Shown here in pieces: positions 12,605 through 23,170 of a stretch of DNA of 64,000 nucleotides. The DNA comes from Anarhynchus alexandrinus (Eukaryota > Chordata > Aves > Charadriiformes > Charadriidae), in NCBI GenBank assembly GCA_008711295.1, contig VUYV01000016.1, forward strand, positions 167,105 through 231,104, written 5' to 3'. A model generated the notes under the pieces. That model ran no database searches. It was given only the letters and a program-made list of their open reading frames with translations, and was not told where the DNA came from. The number at the start of each line of letters is the position of its first letter. The first letter of the stretch is position 1. The position numbers were made by a program, and so were the translations under genes.

Positions 12605-12877
12605 CACCCAAATTTCCATCTCGTAAACACCACCTCTCTAAAAGTGGGCAGACGTGGGGCCGGTCAAGAACATCCCGATGGAGATGCTGCACCCGACCTC
12701 AATTCAGCGGCCGCTCCTCGCTGCTGCCAGCAAACCGAGCTGGTCCGGGAGCAAACCTCACCCCATGCCCGCTCTCGGGATGATTCCCACCCTGCTCCCT
12801 TCGCCAGGAGTTTTTGCAACCCTTGCCTGCCTTTTGTACAGGCAGGGATGTCAGGACAGGTGCAGGCAGGAGGATTT

Positions 12878-12907
12878 GGGGGGGTAGGAGGGTGTGGGGG
12901 AAAGGGG
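12878..12907 (+). other. G-quadruplex-type G-run cluster
   Basis: Four runs of three or more G with short loops (G7, GGG, G5, G4) satisfy the usual G3+N1-7 pattern. Formation depends on strand opening and cannot be judged from sequence. Confidence 0.5.
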
Positions 12908-13206
12908 ACAAGACTGACCTTTAAAGTTTTGTTCCAGCTATGTCTTCCTGCTGAAAGCATACCGGCTTACACAAATAACTTTTGACCTCCGGCCCCCTCG
13001 CTTGTGTCGCAGCATTGTGCCAGGAGCATTTGTCTCGGGGCTGTGACACATGGCCTTTTTGTCTGGGGGTGCGAGTGAAGGCTGGGGCATTGCGACTGCC
13101 TAGGTAGTGAGTTATTAGCGCGCCGCCTTCTCCTTTAGCAGCCCCTCTTTGTGGATGCAGGAGCAGACAACGGAGAATGCAGCTGGAAGGAAAAGAATTA
13201 AGGAGT

Positions 13207-13240
<34 letters not shown>

Positions 13241-14989
13241 AAAAAAAGAAAAAAGAAAAAAAGAAAAGTTGCATTGCGATTTTTCAGCTCTGGTTGCGCT
13301 GGCCGGCAGCAGAGTTAATGCTTTCATCCCGTGGAGCGGGTTTTCAGCAAGGGTAAATTAGTGGGGATGCGGTGACATCCATAGGGCTACGCTGAGTTAC
13401 ACCATTTTACGAGCTGACCCGGGGCCCCGGGGGGGAACGGTGCCAATTTACACCAGCTGAGGGTCTGCCCTTTCAGCATCGCCGCTGTGAGAGCCACCAC
13501 AAATCAACATCTCGTGCCTGCACGTCGGGCGCGTCTTATCGAAACACTTGATTTGCCTTGGAAAACGTTCCCGGCGTTCGCCGGCATCCCCCGCGCAAGC
13601 AGCCCACGCCAGGGCTGCTGCAGACAGGAGTTATAGGGCCAATCTCGGCAGGCCGGTGTGATTCATGCCCACCCAGGAGGCGGCTGGAGGCATCCTTGCA
13701 CAAGAGGAATGTGCCTGTTTTCAAGACAAATATGGTCTTCATAACTCAGAGGATGTTATAAGATGCTACTGGAGCAGCGGCGGTGTGACATGGGGGCTGC
13801 ATCCCCTCCTAAATCCCTGAGCAGGCAGGTGCTGTAGCTACGAAGGAGGAATAGAGGTGCTTGGGAAGCTGATGGGGGAAAGCTGCCTTTCACAGCACGC
13901 GCCTTATGGATGCAAAGGGCTGGGATAAGGCCAGCGTTTCGGAGGGCCTGTTTCAGCCCTTCAGAAGCAGCAGGAGATGCCGCCTCTCCTCTTGGCTTGC
14001 TGAAAGCCGCAGGCCTCTTCAAAGAGCTGGAGGAATAGGGGTTTACAGGATTATCCCTAAGCACCTGCAGACCTTTGTGAGCCCGGTCCGTGGCTCAAAA
14101 TGGTATGATTCATCCGTAACTTACACCCCAATTAGTCGGCAAGTGCTTCTAGTTTTAGCAACAGGGTGTTGGGTTGGCCTCCGGCTAGCGCCACCGGGGA
14201 CCACGATGCCACCGTGGCACATGGTGGGCTCCCCTTCGCTCTGCCCCAAGGCAATCCTGCTGTGCCGCAGGTTCCTCCACTTGCCTCATCAGACAGGTCT
14301 TCCCACCTGCCTTTTTCAAGGCTGTGCATTATTTACTGTTATTTTGTCACATCCCTACTTTCCCATTTCTTTCCAAAATTCAACATCATCATCATTTTCA
14401 GCCTCTTTATATCAGAGTCCTAATAAGATAACATCAGCTTTAATTTTCCCCGTTCTTCCTTCAGACTCGGAATGCTCCTCAAAAAGCAAACCCACTCTTT
14501 CTGAGGCCTCCGGGCGCTCTGCTGTTGGTATAATACTGCCTTTACGAGTCACTGTAATATGTACGGTACCAACCTTACAACATAAGCACATAAGCTGCCT
14601 GTTATTTCTTTTTTTTTTATCCTTCTAAAAGGATTATTTCAAAGCCAATTTTTATAATTGCATCCCAGATAAAGAGCGTGTCCCCCAGGGGTGTTTATTG
14701 AGGGGAGCAAGGAAAGCATGGCAAGTACGGTGTGCTCGCTCACCATGGCGTTCGGAGCATCCCGCAGCTCTCCCTGCCAGCTTAACAGCTGGAATGATGC
14801 CCTGCTTTTCCAAAGGCGACCTCCAACTCCTGCTTCTTGGGATTGCACCTTACTAGGTGGTACTGTTGGCCATCTGAAATCCAGAGGAACCCTGCTGCAC
14901 AGCAGAAAACGAACATTTCGTTTGAAGGTGCCCCCCAAAAAAACTCTGAGCCATCGCAGGCCACTGCTTGCATGATGAAGGAAAATAAA
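12908..14989. other. Intergenic DNA with A-rich tract and CpG-rich patch
   Basis: Contains the A-rich tract at 13211-13267 and a CpG-rich patch at about 13395-13610. The longest frame of the window (240 codons, plus strand, 13906-14628) lies here. Its composition drifts from arginine-rich to serine/leucine-rich, no domain is visible, and a long T run lies near its end, so I do not call it a gene. Confidence 0.45.
13211..13267. repeat. A-rich simple repeat
   Basis: Twenty-seven adenines are followed by A-runs broken by single or double G. There is no retrotransposon body on the 5' side that I recognise. Confidence 0.9.
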
Positions 14990-15340
14990 GATTATTTCAT
15001 AAAAGTCAGGCCCATTTAATTTTGTAGCATTTAAGTCAGCGAAAATGCATCGGACAATTATATTGCACTTAATACTCGGATAATGGAACAATGAAAGATG
15101 TATGTTTGCATTTTGTAAAATTAAACTGTATGCAGTTATTTATCTTTTACCTTAATTGTTTGAGCTTGTTTCTAATGTAAACTGTTGTAATTTTAAATAA
15201 ATATAATAGAAAAAACTTTCCTAGGTATCGGAAATCCAGAGTAAATTTACTTTGCAAATAGGCTTTGTTAGGTATGTTTTATGCTGAGGATCTTGAACTG
15301 ACACTTTCATTCAAAAATATTTTGAATACTTCAGTAAAGG
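14990..15340. other. AT-rich block, candidate conserved non-coding element
   Basis: CpG-poor, AT-rich, non-repetitive sequence with words such as GGACAATTATATTGCACTTAA, TTTGCATTTTG and CTTAATTGTTTG. It stands out from the GC-richer flanks. The regulatory reading is an inference from composition. Confidence 0.3.
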
Positions 15341-15508
15341 CTCTATCATTCGTGGTAGGCTGTGGAGAGCTTCAGAAGAGGAGAGTACCTGGCTGGGTGA
15401 AGGACTGCAGGTGTGATGAACCCCACAGCAGGTCCGGCATGCTCATTGACCAAGAAAGTGCAAGGTGGTGCCGGATCCTGCAACCGAGGTGTATTGGGAG
15501 CCCTGAGG

Positions 15509-16373
15509 TCAGATCCTGCAAACAGGGATCCCTGTGCCTAAGGAGGCTGAAGTGAGCTCCTGTGGATGGCTGTAAACCTGATGGTCCTGGGTGCTCCAGC
15601 TCTTGACTTGTTGACCTTTGTATCGCTCCTCTACAGGAGGTGCATAAAAATAGGACTGAGGCATGGTGGGGCCTGTTTTACGGGGCCATGTCATATGTGG
15701 TTTGGGTGGTTGAAAGCGCAGGACTGCAGGTCTTTCATCTTTCATTGCACCACAGCCAAATATTAATGGTTTGGAAAACATGCCCAAGCGTGTCTTCATG
15801 ATGCCATCGGGCATCTGAACGCTTGCTTTGGTCTGGGCAATGGCTTTAGGACTCCCAGCAGCGAGCGTTGATGTTAGGATAACTTTTTCAATGAAGTCTA
15901 TCATCATGCCATGTAAAATCCCAATTATCTGTACTGGGAAAGTACAGTTACTGCTTTGTAGCTCTTTGAGGAGTTTTAGAGATGATCTTGGTTAAGCCCA
16001 AGATGTTGAGTAAGGAGGTGAATGCAAGTGTTGACTTAGCCCTAAGGGGTTGTTATAAATGTGTCTGTTTGTTTTTCCAGTACCTCGAGGGAAGGCTCCA
16101 ACAAAGGAAACGCGCTGGGTTGAAAGGTAACTCAAGTGATTAATGACATATACATTCAGCATGACGTCTTTATCATGGGGTGGTCTTATTGATTTCGAGT
16201 TGAGCAACCTGGGAAGTGGAAAAAGAGGTTGTAAAAGTGAAAGCCCTGTGAAAATTAATTAATTGCCGAAACAAAAGTGTCAGCCTTCCTCACGTACCTG
16301 GAATTCGGCGGGCAGTCCCATCTTGCAGGGTTCTTGTGGCAGCTCTGTAAATCATGACTGATGTTTCTTTCAT
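15509..16373 (-). CDS. Weak candidate two-exon protein-coding segment
   Basis: Two open segments on the minus strand can be joined. The first (16373-16298, about 25 codons from an ATG) ends CCAG with a strong donor (GTACGTGAG). The second runs from an acceptor (CTTTCCCAG, exon start 15933) to TGA at 15511-15509. Both boundaries are in phase 1, so the frame continues. An open frame also extends back from the second ATG (15907) to a stop at 15994. The encoded text is balanced, rich in K, P, M and Q, without low complexity, and carries aromatic-proline motifs such as TWPRKTGP and YFYAPP. I do not recognise the family. There is no membrane segment or signal peptide. Chance frames of similar length occur elsewhere in the window, so this may be spurious or a pseudogene. 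Confidence 0.2.
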
Positions 16374-19300
16374 AGCGTGCAGTGAGTCAAAAAAGGTAAA
16401 ATAGGAATGCTGGTGTTGGTTTGGGCTTGTTAGCTGCATATGCCAAGAGGATTTTTTGGATGACTGCAGCCCTCTTGACAAAGGAAATGCATCAGGGAGA
16501 GTTTAAGCTGGGTCAGAGCCCCAGCAGATGTGCCCATGGGTTGACTTGGACTGGTTAGCTCTAAAGCTTTTCTGCGGAGGAGCCAGTTCCCAGTTCCTAC
16601 ACTGTAACCATCCCTGATGCTCCAGCAAGGTTACTGAGGCAGGACTAAGCTTGTACACATCAGGTACGGGCACTTCTAAAACCTGGTCCCAAAGACCTGC
16701 ATCAAGTCCTCTAGGATCGTAACAACTTGGCTTTGGGGTCAAGGATCCCAGACAGTCAGATGTTATGCTTGATTTCCCTGGAACCAGCTATGTACATGAT
16801 GAAAACAAGAAGGTGCCAGGAGGAAAATACCCTTGAATGTCAGCTTTGTAGGGAATAGGCGAATTCTATGCAAATGAGGGCCCCTATTATCTCTAAGGTG
16901 GCATGAAACCATCAAACACCCATCAGAAATTTCCTCTGGAAGCCTCGGCTGAGCCGAGGCCCTGTTGCTGAGCCACCTCTCAGCAGCTAAAACGATGCCG
17001 CCGGTCCCTCTGCACCCCCTCGGCGGCGGCTGCTGCTCTTCTTTGCCTTCGGTTCCTTTAGATGGCACCATCCTCCTGCGCTGGTGCCGCGCTGGAGCCC
17101 GTCTCAATTAGTATTCACACTGCAAAAAGAGGAAAATTCCTTCATTACGGGGCGGCGGGTAGTGCGGCGGTAATTGAGGTGGTGTCAGCAACTCCATTAT
17201 AAGCCCTGGTTTCCACTGGGGGGGAAGGTTCACAGTTGCAATGCCAAAAGCCCAGAGCATCTGCCTTCCTCCTTTTTATAGGTATCATTGGGCAGGATTA
17301 TGCTTCAGGTATGACCTTCCCATATGGCATAAGCAGCCTACGGGACCGGTCCTGGTTTGGGGAGATCGGTACAAGATGTGAAAGCCAGTGGGATTACGCC
17401 AGCTACAGAGCTGGGCTTTCTGCTAGGAAGAAATTGGAACGGGCAGCAAAGGGTGTCCCAGACCACAGGCCCCATCTGGAGCCCACTGAGGTACCAGGGG
17501 ACAGGCTGAGACAGAGTGGCCATGGTGTCCTCCAGGGCAGCCCCGAGGGGTGAGGAGCACCCGGTCCCATGCACACGCGTGTTCTGGGTGCTCTCCCGGC
17601 CACCTGGGAGCAGGAGGATTAAAGCAGAGGGTTTGGACCATCGCGTATGTGGTCGGTCTATAGGGACCATCCTCACTTGAATTAATGGGCCTTTCTTCAT
17701 CAGGTGTCCTCTTGATTTCTGCCTGGGATCTGAACGTCAGCAAAGTCCAAATCCTCCTTTAGCAAATCCCACCTTGTGCTTTGCACTCCGGGAAACAGGC
17801 TCTTGCCTTTCTTGCTGGGAAAGTAGCTCATCTCCGAAGAGCACCTGTAACATCATCATCGCTAGGGCCCATCTGGCAGAGCCCTCGCTCATACCTTGTC
17901 AGATTAAAGCGCAGAAATAGCAGGTATGACATTTGCAAAGAGGATAGATAGAGCCATGGCAAGTTGCCTTCATGAGCAAAGGGATTCAAAAGGAGGGAAA
18001 GTCGAACCCGGGCAGGTTTTACCCAGGTCACTTGGGCTCAAAGAGAGCTACCGAGTGACCATCGCACCAGGGCAGTTACCCACCAGAGGAAATCCAGGAA
18101 AGGGCTGCGGATGCTGGTACCTGCCCTACAGCAACCCCAGTAAAGTGCAGGACCAAGGGGCAGATGTCCCCTTGGGCAGGGAAGAAGAGGAAAGTGACAG
18201 TTTTCTTTCTTTCAAAAACTCCTTTTATCTCTCTTAAAAACAAAAAATCATGATAGTTTTGAAAATATGGAGAAATAATCTCATTTGTGATTCAAAATTT
18301 AGTGAAAATGCGGCCGGCAGGTGTAGGGAACCCTGGGTCTTTCTCTCAGTAACTTTTTCCCCCTCCTGGGATTTTTTTTTTATTTAAATACAACATCAAA
18401 ATCAACAACACATGAATCTTTTTACCCAGCAGAATATGATTTTCCCCAGCTAGGGAGGAGGTGTCCCCTCCCTCCCCTGAAAGGCAAAATGCCCCTTCTG
18501 CTAATTCTTGGCTGCCCTGAAACAATGCAGCAGCGGGGAATTCCCGGGGTCAGCCCAAATCCCTTGTTCTCCCAGCCTGCTCCCGGCCCCCAGGAGCTGC
18601 AGCCTTGTTCAGGCTTTTAGAAGTGCAAATAATCTCTATAAATGGGGGGAACAGATCAAGCGATGGGGCAGGAGCCCTCCCCACGCAGCCTGGGAGGGCA
18701 CGGGGCTGTCCCAGGGAAGAGCTGCCTCTCCCTGGTTTTTTTCATCTGCTTTGGTTTATTTTTTCCTGAATTTTATATTTTTTTTTTTTTGCTGTTTTCT
18801 ATCGAGGGGTTAGGCTGGGAGCTCTGAAGCAAGCGGTGCACAGGGGTTGTAGCTCCATAGGGTCTCTCCCCTATACATCAGGGACCAAACCCCGGGCTGA
18901 CGGGTCTCAGGGCTCTGCCTCCGCACCCGTCCCTGCTCCGCGGCTCCCCGAGGGGGACTGAAACAGTCCCCACATGGTATCACAAGGCCTTTTGGCTTTG
19001 CAAGGTTCCCTCATTAAATCGATGCTCATGAATTAAAAAAGGATCCTAAATGCGTTCTGGGCCCAGGTGAATGGTAATTGCAGAATGTTGCCGTTACAGC
19101 TGTGGTTTGGGCTGTGGTTAAAGCAGGGATCAGACCCAAATACGTGGTGTGGGCACCAGAGCCCGGGGGAACTGGGGCATCACCCAGACTTGGTATGTTT
19201 TACTCATGTTTATACCATCTGAGAGTGAAGGGTCCACTTGTGGAGTAGCACCGACAGGAGAACAGTTCCTACGATCCGGCCCCTGGAAACGCAATTTCTA

Positions 19301-19379
19301 GGCAGTCGAAATAAGCATTAAAATATAGATGTTTCTACTAACAAATAAGCAAACCCCACTCACAACCCCAATCCGCAGC
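16374..19379. other. Intergenic DNA, one octamer site
   Basis: Mixed sequence. A perfect octamer ATGCAAAT lies at 16868-16875. A CpG-bearing patch lies at 16940-17110. T-rich tracts lie at 18371-18382 and 18777-18791. The overlapping frames at 17236-17743 read open on both strands and are taken as chance frames of GC-rich DNA. Confidence 0.45.
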
Positions 19380-19740
19380 AAGACCAGCGACCCCGCACGA
19401 GTCGCCTTTATTTCCCTCTGCCTTTTGTTCCCCTCCAGCCTTTGTCTCTGCCGAGCCCACGCCGCTCCCGGGGATGGGGACGGGGCTGCCGCCGCAGACG
19501 CCGGTGCCCAGGCTCTGCCAGGACCAGCCGCCGGCAGGGCTGCCGCCGGGGCAACGAGGACCCCTGCCCACCCTGCCTTCCCCAGCCCAGGGGGGCCCTC
19601 CGGCCTTTTTACCTCGCCCGGGGTCCGTATGGAGCCCAATCAGACCCCTTTGCTCGCCGTCTGCTCCTTCCATCCCGGTCCCGTGCCTTGCGGGCAGCTC
19701 GGCATTTCGGGGGAGAGCCCACGGCATCGTTGCAACAGCC
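19380..19740. promoter_or_regulatory. CpG-island-like segment
   Basis: By eye there are about 33 CpG dinucleotides in 360 bp of GC-rich sequence, far denser than surrounding DNA. Four overlapping frames read through it on both strands, as expected of GC-rich sequence without stop codons, so no coding call is made. In birds such segments often mark promoters or Polycomb-bound developmental loci. No TATA box or initiator is convincing. Confidence 0.45.
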
Positions 19741-20309
19741 GATCTATTTAGTTACCTGGAAAAATAGATTATGCTTCCTCTTGCTTCTGTGTGTCCGTGC
19801 CGGCTACTTTCTTATTTATTTGTTCAGTCATTTTCCCTCGTCTCTCTGTTAAATACACAAAGTCATTCATTAAGCACCGTGCTCCTCGTTTTGACCCTTT
19901 ATTAGGCATCGCTTAGCTGACAGCGGGAGAAAATCTCCGTTCCTTTCGACATTTATTTTTCCTTTTGGATGATTTGACGGAGCAGGGGGAAAAAAAATGC
20001 TCAGCGTAGTTTAAAAAGGCTGGAAGTATTGCTGTGCAGTGGAAGAATTCCCATTAACCATTAAAGTTTCATATTTCTTCCCCTCAACTACAAACCCCGG
20101 GGCAGCAGAAAAGAAAGAAAGGGCTGTCGAATTATGTGCGCAACCTGAAGTGCAGTTATTTGTAGGTGAAGTTGGGTAAAGCACGAGTGTAAATTTAGGG
20201 AGAGGGAAAGAATAACAGCCAGGAGGTTAAAAAAAAACTGTTGGAAAAAAACCAAAATACCAAACGTAGCATTTTAACATAATTTTGGCCAAATCAATTT
20301 GCCCTCCCC
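19741..20309. other. AT-rich linker between CpG-rich segments
   Basis: AT-rich, CpG-poor sequence with TTTAGTTAC, TTAAGCACC and CATTAACCATTAAAG words and short A runs near 19990 and 20230. It may be part of the regulatory composite at 19.4-23.2 kb. No gene or repeat family is visible. Confidence 0.35.
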
Positions 20310-20550
20310 GCATTAACGCCCCCCGCCCGCTGCAGCGCGGAGTTTGCAACTCCTCGGATTTTCCCTTGAGCTTGTGGCTGGAAGAAGGAGCCGTGATTTA
20401 GGGAACAGCCTCGGCGGGGGAGGCTCCTTCCCTTTCCCACCCGCTTGCCGGCTACAAAGCCGCGGAGATTTTCATTTCGGAGTCGATCGGAACAATTTTG
20501 TCCCGGCGACCCTGCTGTCTAACCCTGTTTGCTGAGTTACGCCGGGTTTG
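20310..20550. promoter_or_regulatory. CpG-rich segment
   Basis: About twenty CpG dinucleotides in 240 bp, including clustered CCCCGCCCGC and GCAGCGCGG words at the left edge. It lies between two AT-rich blocks and forms the second CpG-dense segment of the composite. Confidence 0.4.
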
Positions 20551-20554
20551 CTGA

Positions 20555-20960
20555 CAACTTCTACTTGAGTAAATTGTATTTAGACAACAATATATTTCAT
20601 TCAGGTCTTTTGCAATGTCTGGACCAAGGTCAGTTTTATATTCTACTGAAATCATAAAGTGACACTTGAGATAAACAGAATGTTTACTCTCTCCATGTGA
20701 GCCGAAGCTGATATGTAAATTTATCCTTATTCTTTCATCAAATTTGCATTTACCCTCTTAGTCAAACACTACAGGGTTCCAAATCAAACAGCTTTAATGG
20801 TGGTCAACCCTTTATGACCGATTGCCATATCAGAGAGAAAGAAACAGCAATTTAGATTAAAATGAAAAGAGTAACACAACATAACGAGCGTCATCCGGTT
20901 TGCCATAATTGGATAAACTTTTCATATGAGTGCCCGTGTTTGGATGCTCGGCTGCCCGGA
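20555..20960. other. AT-rich block with octamer, candidate conserved element
   Basis: About 400 bp of AT-rich, non-repetitive sequence. It contains a perfect octamer ATTTGCAT at 20742-20749, an octamer-like ATGTAAAT just upstream, and TAAT words. It directly abuts a CpG-rich segment. This is my strongest composition-based candidate for a deeply conserved enhancer, but no alignment was available. Confidence 0.35.
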
Positions 20961-21092
20961 AAGCAATTGCCGTATTCTCCCGGTGTTGTTCTAGTCCCTT
21001 TATCTGCCCCGCACAGACCGTCCTCACCTGTCATTATTTTTTCCTTCTGATCAAACAAGCCAAGTGCCACTAAACAAATTCTGGCGTGGGTT

Positions 21093-21093
21093 N
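21093..21093. other. Ambiguous base (N)
   Basis: A single N in the assembly, with AT/GC-balanced sequence on both sides. It marks an unresolved base rather than a gap of known size. Confidence 0.95.
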
Positions 21094-21458
21094 CCTTACA
21101 TTTACATAAAAGAAGGGGACTTGATTCACTGCAGCGAGCCATCGGGTTTCCTTCTATCTTTAAGGCTCAGGTCAGGACGGAATAAAAGAGGGAGGCTTGG
21201 CAGGGCAAATAGGAAACCCGAAGGTGGGCTTTCGGGTTAGGTTGCTTTTTAATGAAGGATTATATCACGTTGGTAGGCAGCTTGTTTCCAGGAATCGCAA
21301 GCTGAGTGGGTGCGAACGCGGCCCGATGCCACAGGGATGGGCTGGGGGTAAGGGCCTGGACAGCCCTTGGGCAGGAACTTCTGCAAAGTCTGACTGTAAA
21401 ATAACGGATGGAGAAACACAACCAAGGACGCAGCATGACAATAGAAATCCTCCAAGGG

Positions 21459-21475
21459 AAAAAAAAAAAAAAAAA
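21459..21475. repeat. Poly-A tract
   Basis: Seventeen adenines with no recognisable element upstream. Confidence 0.9.
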
Positions 21476-21744
21476 GAAGGAAGATATTTAGCACCTGAGC
21501 ACATAAATATGGGTTTTATTAACCAAGAGGGGTGGGTTCTATGCCCTGAAAACCCCACAGCACTGAGCTGAGACCCCACAACTCATTTCATATGTGCCAC
21601 GGACCTTTTGGAGGAGGAGGATCGTTACTTTATTAAGCCTGTGCCCAAATTAAAAAGGTGTCTTTTAGTCGCAGCTAACATTTTGGGGGGTGCTAACATT
21701 TTGTCTGGTCTGAGGAATGAAAAAGCAAAGGGGTTTGAGGCTGC

Positions 21745-21960
21745 CCGGGCAATGCCGCAAGAGTGCCGTCCCCGAAAGGCGCTGCCGGGACCTGCCTCCC
21801 GCGCCCCGGCAGGAAGAGAAAGAAAGGAAGAAAAGAAACTGGAGGCATGTTCGGCCCGAGCTTTCGCTAGGTAACGGCAGGTTTGGTGCCTGGAATGCCG
21901 GAGCTGCCGAACGGCTTCATCCAGCACCGCTGCCGCACCGGCGCGGGCTGTGCCCAGCTG
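21745..21960. promoter_or_regulatory. CpG-rich segment
   Basis: More than twenty CpG dinucleotides in about 215 bp, followed directly by a long A-rich tract. The frames that cross it on both strands change into poly-lysine or poly-phenylalanine in the A tract and are not genes. It is the third CpG-dense segment of the 19.4-23.2 kb composite. Confidence 0.4.
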
Positions 21961-21993
21961 CAGCCCTCCCCTCCCTCGAACAAAACAACCACC

Positions 21994-22049
21994 AAAAAAA
22001 AAAAACCCCAAAAAAAAAGAAAAAAAAAAAAAAAAAAAAAAAAGAAAAA
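21994..22049. repeat. A-rich tract with CCCC interruption
   Basis: Runs of 12, 9 and about 25 adenines separated by CCCC and single G residues. The nearby N at 22105 suggests the region was difficult to sequence. Confidence 0.9.
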
Positions 22050-22104
22050 GGGGATGGTGGAGTTCCATCATACCAAATATTTCTGTCTCACTGAGTTTGT
22101 GAAG

Positions 22105-22105
22105 N
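22105..22105. other. Ambiguous base (N)
   Basis: A single N about 55 bp downstream of the long A tract, consistent with sequencing slippage there. Confidence 0.95.
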
Positions 22106-22224
22106 TAAAGAAAAAAAGCAGGATGAGAAAGGGAGAAAAAAAAAAAAGAGAAGAGAATTTTCCTTTTCAGCGCGGCTGTCAAATGGATATCTTATAGTGG
22201 GAGGGCTGGGAGGGAACAGATATC

Positions 22225-22510
22225 TGCCTCTCTCCGGAGCCTGCAAGTATTTCTGCCATTCATGAAGCCAAGGGATGCCACACACATTCTGTTTGTTCAA
22301 CATAAGCAAACAGATTGTAAACTGGCTGATAATTTTTGTACTGACAATGTCATTTACAGCTGTCAGCCTTTTGTCTGTCATGTTTGCTTTATTCAAATAT
22401 GAACCAAGTGGACCTCCCTTCCACCGCTTTCTTCTGCATTAAAATCACATCAATTCCGTTCCATTCTGTCTTATCTAAAATTCATTGGAGGCCAATCACT
22501 TGGATGAATG
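22225..22510. other. AT-rich block with E-box and TGTCA words, candidate conserved element
   Basis: AT-rich, non-repetitive and dense in known factor words: CAGCTG (22357-22362) directly followed by TGTCAG, two further TGTC words, ACAATG (SOX type) and TTGTTTGTTCAAC (FOX type). This density in 280 bp suggests an enhancer. The assignment is from motifs only. Confidence 0.35.
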
Positions 22511-22704
22511 CTTTGGGGTTTCCATGGAGGCAAGAAGTCTAGTGTGGACTTCAGGGGATTAGGAAGTTTCAGATTTAAAGCCTTGAAGTGCACGTTTCTT
22601 TCAGTTCTTTCTTTTGATTGCAGAGGAAGGGGAAGGGGAAAGAAAAAAAAAGAAAAAAAAATCAGGAAATTTCAAGATAATTTTATTTTTCCAAAGCGCC
22701 CCAG

Positions 22705-22760
22705 CACGAAGCAATCCCCCCCTTTTCGGCGCATGTGCGTGCGCGTCTGGACGCGCTCAG
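22705..22760. other. CpG-rich segment with alternating purine-pyrimidine run
   Basis: GCGCATGTGCGTGCGCGT at 22729-22746 is an 18-bp uninterrupted alternation of purine and pyrimidine inside a CpG-rich segment. Such sequence can adopt Z-DNA under torsion. Confidence 0.5.
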
Positions 22761-22842
22761 CTGCTGAGCTTTTGCTTAAGCACAATTTATGGCCGTGATC
22801 TTTCCAGCTGAGCTAAAAGGAGTATACTGTACCGGCATCTAT

Positions 22843-22863
22843 CCCCCCCCCCCCCCCCCCCCN
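22843..22863. repeat. Poly-C tract ending in N
   Basis: Twenty cytosines end in an N at 22863. The true run length is probably unresolved in the assembly. Confidence 0.9.
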
Positions 22864-23025
22864 ACAGGATGCTTGCCACCGGCTCCTATAATAAATTCAG
22901 GGCCGTCTTCAATTAGATTGATTTGGATCCAGCTGCTTCCCATGGTGCTGCCCGCAGGTCTGGAAGCATCTCCCTTTGTTAATAGAGGTCACGGCACTTT
23001 GTGTTAAATAATTCACATCAGACTA

Positions 23026-23052
23026 TCTGTCTGTCTGTCTGTCTGTCTGTCT
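23026..23052. repeat. (CTGT)n microsatellite
   Basis: Nearly seven uninterrupted CTGT units. A second array with the same unit lies at 30443-30474. Confidence 0.95.
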
Positions 23053-23059
23053 GGGGGCA

Positions 23060-23170
23060 GCTGCAGATGTTGCCCGTTCGCGCAGAGGCTGCGAGCCCCA
23101 CGCTCGCCCGCGCACGCACCTGTATAATAGATAGTTGTACGCAGAGGGTATTTATTTTATATTTGTTGCC
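23060..23170. other. CpG-rich segment
   Basis: CpG-dense sequence (including CGCCCGCGCACGCACC) passes into AT-rich sequence with TATTTATTTTATATTTG. It is the right-hand edge of the 19.4-23.2 kb composite. Confidence 0.35.

Noticed and set aside
13906..14628. Longest open frame in the window (240 codons, plus strand)
   Set aside because: No domain, uneven composition, a long T run near its end, and no splice or promoter context. It is within the range of chance frames for 64 kb.
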